Of a stretch of 64,000 bases of DNA, positions 16,670 to 24,787 are shown piece by piece. Origin of the DNA: Bacillota bacterium (GTDB taxonomy: Bacteria > Bacillota > UBA4882 > UBA8346); assembly GCA_029974635.1 (NCBI GenBank), contig JARKQY010000048.1, forward strand, positions 124,001 to 188,000, read 5' to 3'. The notes beneath the pieces are model-generated. The model was not told where the DNA came from and did no database searches. It was given only the letters and a program-made list of their open reading frames with translations. Each line of letters opens with the position of its first letter. Position 1 is the stretch's first letter. The position numbers were made by a program, and so were the translations under genes.

Positions 16670-18268
16670 ATGAAAGCCGTGGTTTACGCTCGATTTTCCT
16701 CTGATAACCAGCGCGAAGAGTCCATTGACGCTCAACTCCGGGCGATTCGCGAGTATGCCGACAAACACGGCGCGATCATTGTCAAGGAGTATGTCGATGA
16801 GGCCCGATCCGCTACCACCGACGACCGGCCCCAGTTTTTGCAGATGATTGATGATATTACTTTAGGAAAAGTCCAGGCGGATTATTGTTATGTCCATAAA
16901 CTGGACCGGTTCGCCCGGAACCGTTACGATTCCGCGATTTACCGGCGGAAACTGATTCTTAAGGGAGTCCGGCTGCTGGCGGTGGCCCAGCCTCTTGATG
17001 ATTCTCCCGAGTCCATCATCCTGGAGGCCATGCTGGAATCGATGGCCGAATACTTCTCCAAGAACCTCTCCCGCGAAGTTGTAAAGGGGATGAAGGAGAA
17101 CGCTTTGAAAGCCATTCATTGCGGAGGAAAACCGCCGCTAGGGTATGACTTGGACGAAAGCCATCATTACATTATTAACGAGCAGGAAGCCCAGGCGGTC
17201 CGGTTAATCTATACCCTGAAGGCCAGCGGTTACGGATATTCCAAGATTATCTCCGAGTTAAACACCCAGGGTTTCCGGACCAAACGTGGTAAAACCTTCT
17301 GTATCAACTCCATTCATGATATTTTGGTCAATGAGAAATACACCGGGGTCTATATTTACAACCGGTTGGCGAGCAAGCACAGCAGCCGCAAGATTAACTC
17401 GGAAGAAAAGATCATCAGGATTCCCGGCGCTCTGCCCCAGATTATCGATTTACATACTTGGAAGGTGGTCCAAAAAATGATTGAAGAGAAAAAACAAGCG
17501 GCACCCAGGCAGCGCAGTGAAGTTATCTATTTATTAACCGGAAAGATTGAGTGCGGGGTTTGCGGGGGCGCTTACGTGGGGAACGGCCGGTATAGCGGGC
17601 GGTTGAATAAGAAGTATTATTTGTATGGTTGCAACATCCGGCAACGGACCAAAGACCGCTGTAACAACCCGGAGATCCGGAAAGAGATCATTGAGCAGTT
17701 TATTTTAGACGAGATCCAGGCGACCTTTTTCACCGGGGACCCGGAAGTATGGGCGGACAAGCTTTTGGCGGTTTACAACGACCAAAACGCCGGTTTTGCG
17801 GAGCAGAAAGCCAACGTCTCCCAACAAATTCATAACCTCAACCAAAAGATCGACCGACTTTATGTGGCGGTAGAACAAGGCTTAGCCAATCAGGATACTT
17901 ACGAGAGAATTAAAAATGCCGTGAAAGAGCGAGAAATGCTGGAGTCCGGTTTACAGGCTTTGGAGGCCAACTTTCAAGTTCCTTATACCAAGAGCCAGAT
18001 TTTGGCCTATATGGAAGAAAACCGGCTGGCGTTAACCAACCGGTCTGATCTCGAATCTTGTAAGCTTGTTATCAATCGTTTTGTTGAAAAAGTTATCATT
18101 ACACCCGAAGATATTCATCCTAAATATCGCTTCGGTATGGACGTGGATAATAATGGTAGTCCCAACGGGATTCGAACCCGTGTCTCCGCCGTGAGAGGGC
18201 GGTCAGGACTTTTGAAGCTTGAAACGCTTGATATGACTGAGTTTGACTTTGAACTCCTGCGGCAATAA
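16670..18268 (+). CDS. Large serine recombinase (prophage 1 integrase)
   Basis: A 532-residue recombinase. The resolvase domain carries the catalytic Ser in YARFSSDNQREESIDAQL and the DRFARNRYD block (about residues 80-88). Then comes the recombinase domain (KASGYGYSKIISELNTQG), a zinc-ribbon with CGVCGGAYVG and later Cys residues, and a coiled coil. From about residue 496 the protein is odd: SPNGIRTRVSAVRGR is a translation of the 50-bp tRNA-Glu copy, and the last 21 or so residues come from the adjacent 40.9 kb element. So the native stop has been replaced. Activity may be unaffected because the tail lies past the coiled coil. Confidence 0.9.
   Translation: MKAVVYARFSSDNQREESIDAQLRAIREYADKHGAIIVKEYVDEARSATTDDRPQFLQMIDDITLGKVQADYCYVHKLDRFARNRYDSAIYRRKLILKGVRLLAVAQPLDDSPESIILEAMLESMAEYFSKNLSREVVKGMKENALKAIHCGGKPPLGYDLDESHHYIINEQEAQAVRLIYTLKASGYGYSKIISELNTQGFRTKRGKTFCINSIHDILVNEKYTGVYIYNRLASKHSSRKINSEEKIIRIPGALPQIIDLHTWKVVQKMIEEKKQAAPRQRSEVIYLLTGKIECGVCGGAYVGNGRYSGRLNKKYYLYGCNIRQRTKDRCNNPEIRKEIIEQFILDEIQATFFTGDPEVWADKLLAVYNDQNAGFAEQKANVSQQIHNLNQKIDRLYVAVEQGLANQDTYERIKNAVKEREMLESGLQALEANFQVPYTKSQILAYMEENRLALTNRSDLESCKLVINRFVEKVIITPEDIHPKYRFGMDVDNNGSPNGIRTRVSAVRGRSGLLKLETLDMTEFDFELLRQ
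18154..18203. repeat. attL: 50-bp direct repeat of the tRNA-Glu 3' part
   Basis: Identical over 50 bp to 59040-59089 (offset 40886), which is the 3' end of tRNA-Glu from CCA through the anticodon arm. Identity stops on both sides (A versus T before, C versus G after). Flanking it inside the element, AAGCTTGAAACGC at 18215-18227 is the exact inverted complement of 59027-59039 next to the other copy. In the excised circle these 13-bp arms would frame the core symmetrically. Confidence 0.92.
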
Positions 18269-18322
18269 CACCGCCTTAGTATATTATTTCTATATCATCA
18301 AAAAATATCCTTTTTTTGTCCT

Positions 18323-19333
18323 CTATTTTCTTCTTTCGAGTTTTTCAGCAGCCCCCTTGAGCCGTTCTGGTTTTAAATGCAAATACCTTTCTGTCATTTT
18401 AATCGTGGAGTGCCCCAGCCATTCCTTAACCATATATAAGTCAACCCCATTACTGACCAGTCGGCTGGCGCAGGTGTGCCTTAAAGCGTGAATTACCACA
18501 CCATCATCTTTTTCAAACCCCAGCTTTTGGCGCATTCTTTTCCAGGCATTCTCAACCATATATTCGGCCATTGGAAACGGCTTAACCGGGTTGTGTTCCT
18601 TCCTGCGAATCAAAATCTGCTTGACTCTGCTGGTCATTGGCACTGACTTTGGCTTGTCCCCTTCCTTATTCTTCCAGATAGTTATTAACTCGCTTTCAAA
18701 ATTAATATCAGCGTATTCTACCCGTAGCAGTTCTCCTAGCCTAAAACCGGTATCAGCCAATACCTGGGTTAAATCTACCAAATCAGGCTTATTATTGTTC
18801 GTAAAAAACTTTACAATCGCGTCCTCTTCCTCGTCGGAATATACTTTTATCCTGCCGTTGTTTTCCGCCTTTAATTCAATATATGGCCGCTCCTTAATGA
18901 CTTTCCATTTATTGCGCGCCATTGAAATGGTGGTATTTAAAAAACTTAAATGCCGGTTAACCGTTGCCAGTTCCAGCCCTTCCTGTTCCAGGCCGTTAAT
19001 CAAAGCGGTAATGTCGTCATCGTTAACCTCGGAAATACATTTATCGCCCAGGTAGTGGACTATCTTTTTTGTCCTGCTCAAAGTATTCTCGCCGTCCTCA
19101 TTGTATTTCCAGCGTTCATCATAACACTTTTGAAAAGCAGAGGAGAGGGTCATTGTGGTTTCCCTCTCCTCCGGCGCACTTTTCAAACTCTTCTCAAGAT
19201 TGACCTTTTCAGTCATTTCCACCATTTCCGCTTCCTTTTTGGTATACATTTTGGTGGATTTATAAACGCGCTGTCCATGTAAAACGAAATCCATATAGTA
19301 AACACCTTTTTTCCCTCGTTTATAGACAGACAA
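18323..19333 (-). CDS. Tyrosine integrase at the left end of the element
   Basis: A 336-residue phage-type integrase. The N-terminal part includes an arm-binding-like start (MSVYKRGKKGVYYMDFVLHG) and a SAM-like core-binding domain (residues about 60-150). Catalytic residues are readable: Arg in DTGFRLGELLRV, Lys in NKEGDKPKSVPM, HALRHT, and WLGHSTIKMTERYLHL with the final Tyr. It is 120 bp from attL. Another integrase lies at the opposite end of the same element, so one may handle excision, be inactive, or come from an older insertion. Confidence 0.88.
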   Translation of the reverse strand: MSVYKRGKKGVYYMDFVLHGQRVYKSTKMYTKKEAEMVEMTEKVNLEKSLKSAPEERETTMTLSSAFQKCYDERWKYNEDGENTLSRTKKIVHYLGDKCISEVNDDDITALINGLEQEGLELATVNRHLSFLNTTISMARNKWKVIKERPYIELKAENNGRIKVYSDEEEDAIVKFFTNNNKPDLVDLTQVLADTGFRLGELLRVEYADINFESELITIWKNKEGDKPKSVPMTSRVKQILIRRKEHNPVKPFPMAEYMVENAWKRMRQKLGFEKDDGVVIHALRHTCASRLVSNGVDLYMVKEWLGHSTIKMTERYLHLKPERLKGAAEKLERRK

Positions 19334-19335
19334 AC

Positions 19336-19695
19336 TTAGCCCTCCCTTAGTAAATTCGTCAAATCGCGAATAACTTCCTTACCTCTGTCGGTCAAATATA
19401 AAGCCATCCGTCTTCTATCCTCCAAATCAGGGGTTACGGTAACTAAGTCATACCCAGCTAAGACCTTGTTTCCTTTTTCGTCAGTCTCAAAAAACTTACT
19501 AAGCATTTTAACGTTCCGGCTGACCGCGCCCTGGGACACATTTAAAATATTCTCCATGTCCCGCATTGTAACCCCTTCATCATTCCGTAAGGCCACCTGT
19601 AAAAACAAATCGATTTGCGATAAAGCCATATCGGGATTTACCCGTTCTCGAATATAGGAAATAACCCGGCTAAGGTTTTTAACCTCTCTATCCAT
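19336..19695 (-). CDS. MarR-like winged-helix regulator
   Basis: A 119-residue protein with a MarR-type core: QIDLFLQVALRNDEGVTMRD, ENILNVSQGAVSRNVKMLSK (recognition helix), and the wing with DLEDRRRMALYLTDRGKEVI, where DRR and LTDRG are typical MarR wing residues. It lies two bases upstream of the integrase and overlaps the gene before it, so is probably co-transcribed and may control integrase or the adjacent genes. Confidence 0.75.
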   Translation of the reverse strand: MDREVKNLSRVISYIRERVNPDMALSQIDLFLQVALRNDEGVTMRDMENILNVSQGAVSRNVKMLSKFFETDEKGNKVLAGYDLVTVTPDLEDRRRMALYLTDRGKEVIRDLTNLLREG

Positions 19696-19835
19696 TCGAT
19701 TAACTCCTTTCTGTTTTCTTCTGGTATATCCTTAAATTCCCGAAAAACATCAATCCCTTTTTCAGCATTCAGATAATAAATGAATGAGTCCTGATGAATC
19801 TGAACCTCAAAGTCCCCACCCTTTACAATTAACAT
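19638..19835 (-). CDS. Unknown small protein
   Basis: A 65-residue acidic protein starting MLIVKGGDFEVQIHQDSF after a perfect AAGGAGG. It ends inside the MarR-like gene (58-base overlap), suggesting coupled translation. The second half is helical (ENRKELIEWIERLKTLAGLF). Not recognised. Confidence 0.5.
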   Translation of the reverse strand: MLIVKGGDFEVQIHQDSFIYYLNAEKGIDVFREFKDIPEENRKELIEWIERLKTLAGLFPIFENG

Positions 19836-19919
19836 TAGGCTTCCTCCTTAAGTCATTATATATGAATCAAAATGCGCTAGTCAATTGAAAATTAAAAAGC
19901 GAATTATAATTAAAACTCA

Positions 19920-20252
19920 TCACCCACTTTCCAGAATGAATATATCGATGTGGTTTCGATTAACTTCCTTGAATTCCATGTCTAATGAACGCATTACCTG
20001 TTTCCGAATTTCTGCCCGATATTGTTCATTAAAAAGATAAGCTGTTCCTATTTTTATATCGCGCATGGCTTTAAGTTTTTCGGGATAGGTTTCTTTAAGC
20101 CAGACCATCAAGCACAACCCCCGCATTTCATCACCTCCGCCCATCATCGAGACAACTTCCTTGTCATCTATCTTCATCCGGCAAACAGCCCTGCCATTAG
20201 AGAATTTACCTCTACTTTTTGACCACGTGTATTTGATTACGTGCTTAATCAT
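19920..20252 (-). CDS. Unknown accessory protein
   Basis: A 110-residue protein starting MIKHVIKYTWSKSRGKFSNG after AAGGAGG, not recognised. It has mixed strands and helices without membrane segments. The frame is clean and codon use is like the neighbours. It lies in a row of small same-strand genes between the regulator and ardA. The 190-bp gap after it (20253-20441) shows no feature I can support. Confidence 0.45.
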   Translation of the reverse strand: MIKHVIKYTWSKSRGKFSNGRAVCRMKIDDKEVVSMMGGGDEMRGLCLMVWLKETYPEKLKAMRDIKIGTAYLFNEQYRAEIRKQVMRSLDMEFKEVNRNHIDIFILESG

Positions 20253-20441
20253 TTCGATTTTCTACCTCCTTCCCCTTCAGTAAAATCCAGGTATTACCTT
20301 GCATTTTGCTAGCGCATTTTGTAATTTCATTCTGTAATATGATTTAGCAGATACAGTTTGAATTCATATTTTGACTTACGGAGTTAATTTTCACCTCCCC
20401 TTGGCTTAACCATCGTTAGTTTTTCGCTATTAAATCCCAAA

Positions 20442-20822
20442 TTATTCCTTTATTCCTTTCACGTTAAGGGTTCTCAAATATCCAAGCAGTTCTGTAACCT
20501 GTTCCTGTCCTACTTCTTCTAAATATTCTTTACCGGAATCCGACTCAATACCCCATAAGCCACTTGATTTAATGGCCTGAATTGAAAAACAACCCTGTCC
20601 AACAGGAATATAAATAATCGCTTCCGCCCTAATCCCGATACAATACCAAGTATATCCGTAATCTTTCAGCCGTTGCCGGTCTTCCTCATACTCGGTTTCA
20701 AGCCAGGACAGGTCAGGGTAGTCGTCTTCTAATTCTTTGACCCGTATTTCGGCCAATATGGCATATCGGTCGTTATATTGCTTACTAATGGCCGCTATCT
20801 CTTGAAATTCTCGCTTCATCAT
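20442..20822 (-). CDS. Unknown accessory protein
   Basis: A 126-residue protein, not recognised. It starts MMKREFQEIAAISKQYNDRY, has an acidic helical N-terminal half (DYPDLSWLETEYEEDRQRLK), then a strand-rich part (YTWYCIGIRAEAIIYIPVGQ). It is four bases downstream of the preceding gene, so one operon. Small soluble proteins of this kind are common beside ardA in conjugative and phage accessory blocks; that is context only. Confidence 0.45.
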   Translation of the reverse strand: MMKREFQEIAAISKQYNDRYAILAEIRVKELEDDYPDLSWLETEYEEDRQRLKDYGYTWYCIGIRAEAIIYIPVGQGCFSIQAIKSSGLWGIESDSGKEYLEEVGQEQVTELLGYLRTLNVKGIKE

Positions 20823-20826
20823 TGCC

Positions 20827-21141
20827 TTAGTCCTCCGTTAGTTGAAACTTAATGACTTCGACGGTCGTATCTTCAAGGTATTCCCGGAGCATATATCGCC
20901 CATTTAAATACTGTGCATATCTGCCGTTAAACTGGAGTTTAAAGTCAATCATATCGGCCTTTTTGGGAAATATCAGCGTAAAATCAGCCATTCCGTCGTA
21001 ATAACCATCTTCATTCATGCAGTGATAGTAATTACTCACCCTGAATGTCCGTTTGGTTTCTTTAAAATGCCATTCGCCATTAATGCCGGAGCCATGTAAC
21101 CAGTCAATAAGTGCCGTTACTTTTTCCTTGCTAACCTTCAT
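20827..21141 (-). CDS. Unknown accessory protein
   Basis: A 104-residue protein starting MKVSKEKVTALIDWLHGSGI after GAGGAGG. It is strand-rich with many aromatic residues (SNYYHCMNEDGYYDGMADFT) and was not recognised. Located between ardA and the next unknown gene, same strand. Confidence 0.45.
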   Translation of the reverse strand: MKVSKEKVTALIDWLHGSGINGEWHFKETKRTFRVSNYYHCMNEDGYYDGMADFTLIFPKKADMIDFKLQFNGRYAQYLNGRYMLREYLEDTTVEVIKFQLTED

Positions 21142-21205
21142 TGCTTATCCTCCTCGTAATAAAATGATAGGATAGACCGGTAAGCCAGCCTATCCCGGAA
21201 TGTTA

Positions 21206-21715
21206 TCAATACCAACAGATGGCAATGTTTAAATCCTCGTAAATCGCCCAGCCGCTATGTGTCGCTTCTCTGCCGATAGTCTCATAATCAAGATAATTCC
21301 GTAATGCGTCCGGGACTTCAATCCCAAAGTAACCTTCGTCAACCATTGCGTAACCAAGGTCTTCCTCATCATCGACATCAAAGAGCACTGAAAAGTCGCC
21401 TTCTTCAAGCTTTTCAAAAGCTTCTTCAAGGCTGCCGTAATTATCGATAGCCGCCTTGATTACTTCCTCACTGTTGTACTTTACAATCTCTGATAGCTTT
21501 TCCGCTTGTTCATTAAGTCTGTGAATATTCGTATATTCTTCAACCCTGATACCAAAGTCATTTTCGTAATCGGTGATGAAGTATTCCTCATCTTCGCCCA
21601 ACACTTCGTCTATCTCAGCTTGAAGTTCGTCCGAATCCATCGGCAATTCAATCCATTTACCTATCAGTTCACCCTCGTTATACTTTGCCAAGTTCGTTAG
21701 ATACACATTAATCAT
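21206..21715 (-). CDS. ardA: ArdA-like antirestriction protein
   Basis: A 169-residue strongly acidic protein. The start INVYLTNLAKYNEGELIGKW and the block EEYFITDYENDFG are typical of ArdA, and clusters such as FDVDDEEDLGYAMVDEGYF give the negative surface that imitates bent B-DNA. ArdA dimers block type I restriction enzymes during entry of foreign DNA. In T7 the unrelated DNA mimic Ocr does this job in the early region, so ArdA here may be the functional replacement. Ribosome site AGGGGG. Confidence 0.85.
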   Translation of the reverse strand: MINVYLTNLAKYNEGELIGKWIELPMDSDELQAEIDEVLGEDEEYFITDYENDFGIRVEEYTNIHRLNEQAEKLSEIVKYNSEEVIKAAIDNYGSLEEAFEKLEEGDFSVLFDVDDEEDLGYAMVDEGYFGIEVPDALRNYLDYETIGREATHSGWAIYEDLNIAICWY

Positions 21716-21727
21716 TTCGAAACCCCC

Positions 21728-21919
21728 CTATCGTGTTGAAATAATATTGAAATGTTGTAAGATACCATGGAACCCAGCTTCATGCGGTGACGTATCAGTT
21801 CCCTTCATCGTCGCGACGTAGAGGCTTCGCTCGAAGGGCTTGTGTCGCATTTCCCCGCCAGTTATAACGGCCTGCGCCTTGCTTGATATTTGCTTTTCAA
21901 TGTTCATTAACTTAATCAT
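21728..21919 (-). CDS. Possible small ORF upstream of ardA
   Basis: A 63-codon frame starting MIKLMNIEKQISSKAQ with no clear ribosome site and a low-confidence coding look. Its end is 12 bases from ardA. The stretch around 21780-21850 contains short inverted segments (TTCGCTCGAAG), so it might instead be a structured leader controlling ardA. Confidence 0.25.
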   Translation of the reverse strand: MIKLMNIEKQISSKAQAVITGGEMRHKPFERSLYVATMKGTDTSPHEAGFHGILQHFNIISTR

Positions 21920-22088
21920 TGTAATGATTATGTGTTATGGTTAAAGCATAAGCCCAACCCGATATAATTGTCAATAGATGACAAAAAAGGATCTCAAAGG
22001 ATCATGGGTGCTGCGTTTGTGGGTTGTTTGAAGGGTAATTTTCAACAAAAAATGCTTGTTGGGAATTGGTGGTAAGGATGTAATGAGG

Positions 22089-22163
22089 GCGATATAAAAA
22101 ATAAAAACAGATACCAACACAAACAAGATTAAAAAAATAACTTGCTTGCTTCCGGTATCTGTT
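22089..22163 (-). terminator. Long-stem terminator
   Basis: On the minus strand a 10-bp stem AACAGATACC/GGTATCTGTT encloses an inner CAAGCAAG/CTTGTTTG stem and is followed by a T-rich run (TTTATTTTTTATA). It would end transcripts coming from 22.5 kb and beyond before the ardA group. No other feature is visible in 21920-22088. Confidence 0.55.
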
Positions 22164-22189
22164 CAACAAAAAAAAGAGCCGTTTAAGAC

Positions 22190-22400
22190 TCTTTAAGTGC
22201 TTGTTGATGTAATATCGGAATTCATATCCGATATTATATCAGTATTATCAATGGTTTCAACGGCATTGACGGGACTTTTGACGGGACTCGGTTTATTTGA
22301 TGCTTACTTGTCCACCTTGCCTAATGCCTTATTATATCGTATGATGGTCGAAAAGCCAATCGGCATTTCGCTGGTAAGGTAATAAAGCCGGTAATCATCT
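22190..22400 (-). pseudogene. Possible remnant of a mobile-element gene
   Basis: On the minus strand a reading frame runs DYRLYYLTSEMPIGFSTIIR, then YNKALGKVDK, meets a TAA, and continues ASNKPSPVKSPVNAVETID to a second stop. The protein-like text on both sides of one stop suggests a decayed gene end. The parent family was not recognised. The DNA from 22400 to 22519 holds short inverted stretches (AAAATC/GATTTT) and no gene. Confidence 0.3.
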
Positions 22401-22519
22401 TATATCCAACCAGAAAGACCACCACCACATATCAGTGAAAAATCACGGCCAGTCACCGGCATGGGGGATTTTCTTGCGCTCTCAGTAACGTATACCCTTT
22501 GAGAATTTTTCCCAAAAAT

Positions 22520-22990
22520 CTAAGCCTTCCTTAGAGAATCATTTTGAATGGGCTTCCACCGGTCTAGCAAGAAAACCGTCAAAACGCCATAAATACAATG
22601 GCTAAATAACTGGTAGAGACGGTAAGCGGGGTCTTCAAACGGGATAACAGTAGGCTTGGTGAGTATATTAAAGATTACACCGGCAGCAATAAGCCACACT
22701 ATGCCCCCCACCATCAAGCCTTTAAGGAGCCACTGGTCGGTCTTAAACTCACGCAAAAAGAGAGCAAGAAAAATACCAACAACACCCCCGGTGAAGCAGT
22801 TTGCAAATAGCCCCACAATAACCCCCGCAGGAGTGAACACAAACTTATCAGCAATAAAAGCAGTGGCAGCAATGTGAAGTGCAAGATATTTGATAATACC
22901 TAGCTTGTAAAGAAGAAGACCGGGTAATTCCATCGCTAGTGCCCCAATAAGACCAACAATAAATCCTAATGTTACTCTATCTTTAATCAC
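22520..22990 (-). CDS. Unknown membrane protein, four to five helices
   Basis: A 156-residue integral membrane protein. Hydrophobic segments: LGFIVGLIGALAMELPGLLL, YLALHIAATAFIADKF, AGVIVGLFANCFTGGVVGIF, LKGLMVGGIVWLIAAGVIF and CIYGVLTVFLL. The C-terminus is short and basic (DRWKPIQNDSLRKA). Family not recognised. It has its own AGGAGG ribosome site and stands apart from neighbours, so may be a lone cargo gene. Confidence 0.55.
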   Translation of the reverse strand: MIKDRVTLGFIVGLIGALAMELPGLLLYKLGIIKYLALHIAATAFIADKFVFTPAGVIVGLFANCFTGGVVGIFLALFLREFKTDQWLLKGLMVGGIVWLIAAGVIFNILTKPTVIPFEDPAYRLYQLFSHCIYGVLTVFLLDRWKPIQNDSLRKA

Positions 22991-23124
22991 CGTAATTCCT
23001 CCTTAGATAAATATTGTAATATAATAAGCAAGGTTATTTGCTACATTCTCGGTTAAAGAATATCTTCGGGTTCCCGGTTATCGGTGAATCTCTTTGATGA
23101 CCCAAAGAAGTTCTAAAGTCTAGT

Positions 23125-23376
23125 TTAGCGTTCATGCGGTTTTTTCCCAAACAGCGTTTCATAGCACCCGTGGATAATGTCGGAACCCTCTTGAATGCTT
23201 AAATCTTCTTCAAGAAGCAAATCAGCTAATTGCTTAGTTGCATCATCAATGCGTTGGGTACGTTTGAATGACGCTGACGGTCGTAATAATCTTTTGATTT
23301 CTCCCTGGTTTAGCTTGTGGTGATTAAAAATATGAATCATTTTGTTAATAAGCTGCGTTTTACGGTCGCTTTGCAT
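23125..23376 (-). CDS. Unknown small helical protein
   Basis: An 83-residue protein, basic at the N-terminus and acidic later (TKQLADLLLEEDLSIQEGSD), entirely helical in character. Not recognised. A hydrophobic-acidic middle could mediate protein contacts. Gaps on both sides (22991-23124, 23377-23461) show no clear feature. Confidence 0.4.
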   Translation of the reverse strand: MQSDRKTQLINKMIHIFNHHKLNQGEIKRLLRPSASFKRTQRIDDATKQLADLLLEEDLSIQEGSDIIHGCYETLFGKKPHER

Positions 23377-23461
23377 TGCAAGACCCCTTTAGATATTAAC
23401 TATGCCATCTGTTACGCAGAAAGCAACTAAATCACAACAAGTAGATGAGCGGCTGTTCTCC

Positions 23462-24283
23462 TCAAACAGCCGCAATGTTTGTGCCCTTACGCAAGCAAAG
23501 TCCTTTTGTCTGGTCTTTATAAATGGTGATATATTTAAAATGATGAGCCAGTTCAAAATCTTTGATAATCTGCTCTGAACTTCGCATAATTTTTTTTGAA
23601 ATAATCTGAACATAACCTTTCAAAGTCACGGGTTCACCCTCGGTTTCAAATGTCCTCCATACTTTGGAGCTAAAAAGTAATCGTGTGACTTCTTTGGCAT
23701 TCGCTATATCCTCTTCAGTGAATTGAGAAGGAGCACAATCTAATACCTCTGTGTCGTCAGGAATCAGCATTTCAGGGGTCAAGTTAAAAATATCCTCGAT
23801 ATACTCATAGTAGTCGGCATTGTTGGAAACGACCAAGTTAAATCCGTATTTGGGGACGATAACACAAGTAATCTTATTTTCATATTTGACAGCCTTCAGT
23901 AAAGGAATAAGGTCGCGGTCACTGGAAATGATGACGAACACACCCACATTAGGGTTTTTATAAAGAGTTCTCAAAGCATCTACAGTCAGCATCAAATCAC
24001 CACAGTTTTTTCCATTAAAGGCCGAGTGTCGTGTTTGTAGGCCGAGTTTTTGAAGCGCGGTTTGATGCTTTCCCTGAAAGATATCTTTTTCGAAATCACA
24101 ATAAACGACACATTCAATGATATTCAATTGATAATCGTGTCTTAATTTATCTAAAATGGTGGAAAAAAAGTTGATTTTAATCGGGTTTGCGCCGTGTTTT
24201 TGTAAAAATTCAAAAACATTTTCATAATCGACATAAACAGTTGAATTTAGTGATTGATTTTTAGATTGCTGTAGCACGGTCAT
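23462..24283 (-). CDS. NYN-domain protein (PIN-like nuclease, LabA/DUF88 type)
   Basis: A 273-residue protein. The NYN core covers residues about 12-165: TVYVDYENVFEFLQ with the first Asp and Asn, GDLMLTVDALRTL, and VIISSDRDLIPLLKAVK with the SSDRD acid pair. These residues bind metal in PIN/NYN ribonucleases. The C-terminal third (from about residue 195) looks like an OST-HTH/winged-helix add-on (NAKEVTRLLFSSKVWRTFE). The start overlaps the Spo0E-like stop by one base (TAATG), so the two are coupled. A role in RNA cleavage or phage-host conflict is inferred. Confidence 0.8.
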   Translation of the reverse strand: MTVLQQSKNQSLNSTVYVDYENVFEFLQKHGANPIKINFFSTILDKLRHDYQLNIIECVVYCDFEKDIFQGKHQTALQKLGLQTRHSAFNGKNCGDLMLTVDALRTLYKNPNVGVFVIISSDRDLIPLLKAVKYENKITCVIVPKYGFNLVVSNNADYYEYIEDIFNLTPEMLIPDDTEVLDCAPSQFTEEDIANAKEVTRLLFSSKVWRTFETEGEPVTLKGYVQIISKKIMRSSEQIIKDFELAHHFKYITIYKDQTKGLCLRKGTNIAAV

Positions 24284-24699
24284 TAAAACTTGAAACCTCT
24301 TTTAACCAGTAATCGCTTCATCCACTCAGGAGTCTTCTCTTCTAGCTCTTTTAAGAATACCCAATACTGGCGGGCTGTCTCATAGTTTTTATTAGCTGCA
24401 ACCGCCACTTCATGGAATCCGATTGATTCCATTGTATCCTGAAGTTGTTTACTATTATCCATGACTATCTGTAAGGATTCTTTATTCGTTTTTTCCATAA
24501 CACTATCACCCCCAAGGAGACCCGTCCTCCGTTGATACTCATTCATTAGGCCGTCCAATTCCATGCTCGCATTCAACACTTCAACGTCAGTACAACCTTT
24601 TTCATCCCACAATTCTTGCATCCAGTCGCGGTATATTCTGATTTTTTCTTTAAGTACTTCTAAAGAAACAGCGTTTTCAACGTTTTCAATGGTTGACAT
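24283..24699 (-). CDS. Spo0E-like phosphatase domain with an unknown C-terminal part
   Basis: A 138-residue protein. Residues about 10-60 match the Spo0E family: LKEKIRIYRDWMQELWDEKG, then DVEVLNASMELDGLMNEYQR, with the SxELD core. Spo0E proteins remove phosphate from Spo0A~P and so delay sporulation. The C-terminal 70 residues (from SVMEKTNKESLQ) are helical and not part of the usual 60-90-residue family, so this is an extended form. The start at 24699 has GAGGT eight bases upstream. Confidence 0.75.
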   Translation of the reverse strand: MSTIENVENAVSLEVLKEKIRIYRDWMQELWDEKGCTDVEVLNASMELDGLMNEYQRRTGLLGGDSVMEKTNKESLQIVMDNSKQLQDTMESIGFHEVAVAANKNYETARQYWVFLKELEEKTPEWMKRLLVKRGFKF

Positions 24700-24787
24700 T
24701 CGGTTATACCTCAAATCTGATTCGGGCTCGTCCCTTTATTGTATAGGCGGCATAAGCTGGTCATCCATATTATACCATATATATCTG

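Noticed and set aside
18170-18268. C-terminal domain of the serine recombinase
   Set aside because: The residues are a translation of tRNA-Glu DNA and of the phage arm, not a protein domain.
22197-22382. Plus-strand 61-codon hydrophobic frame
   Set aside because: No ribosome site; the opposite strand reads more like protein. Taken as shadow of a remnant.
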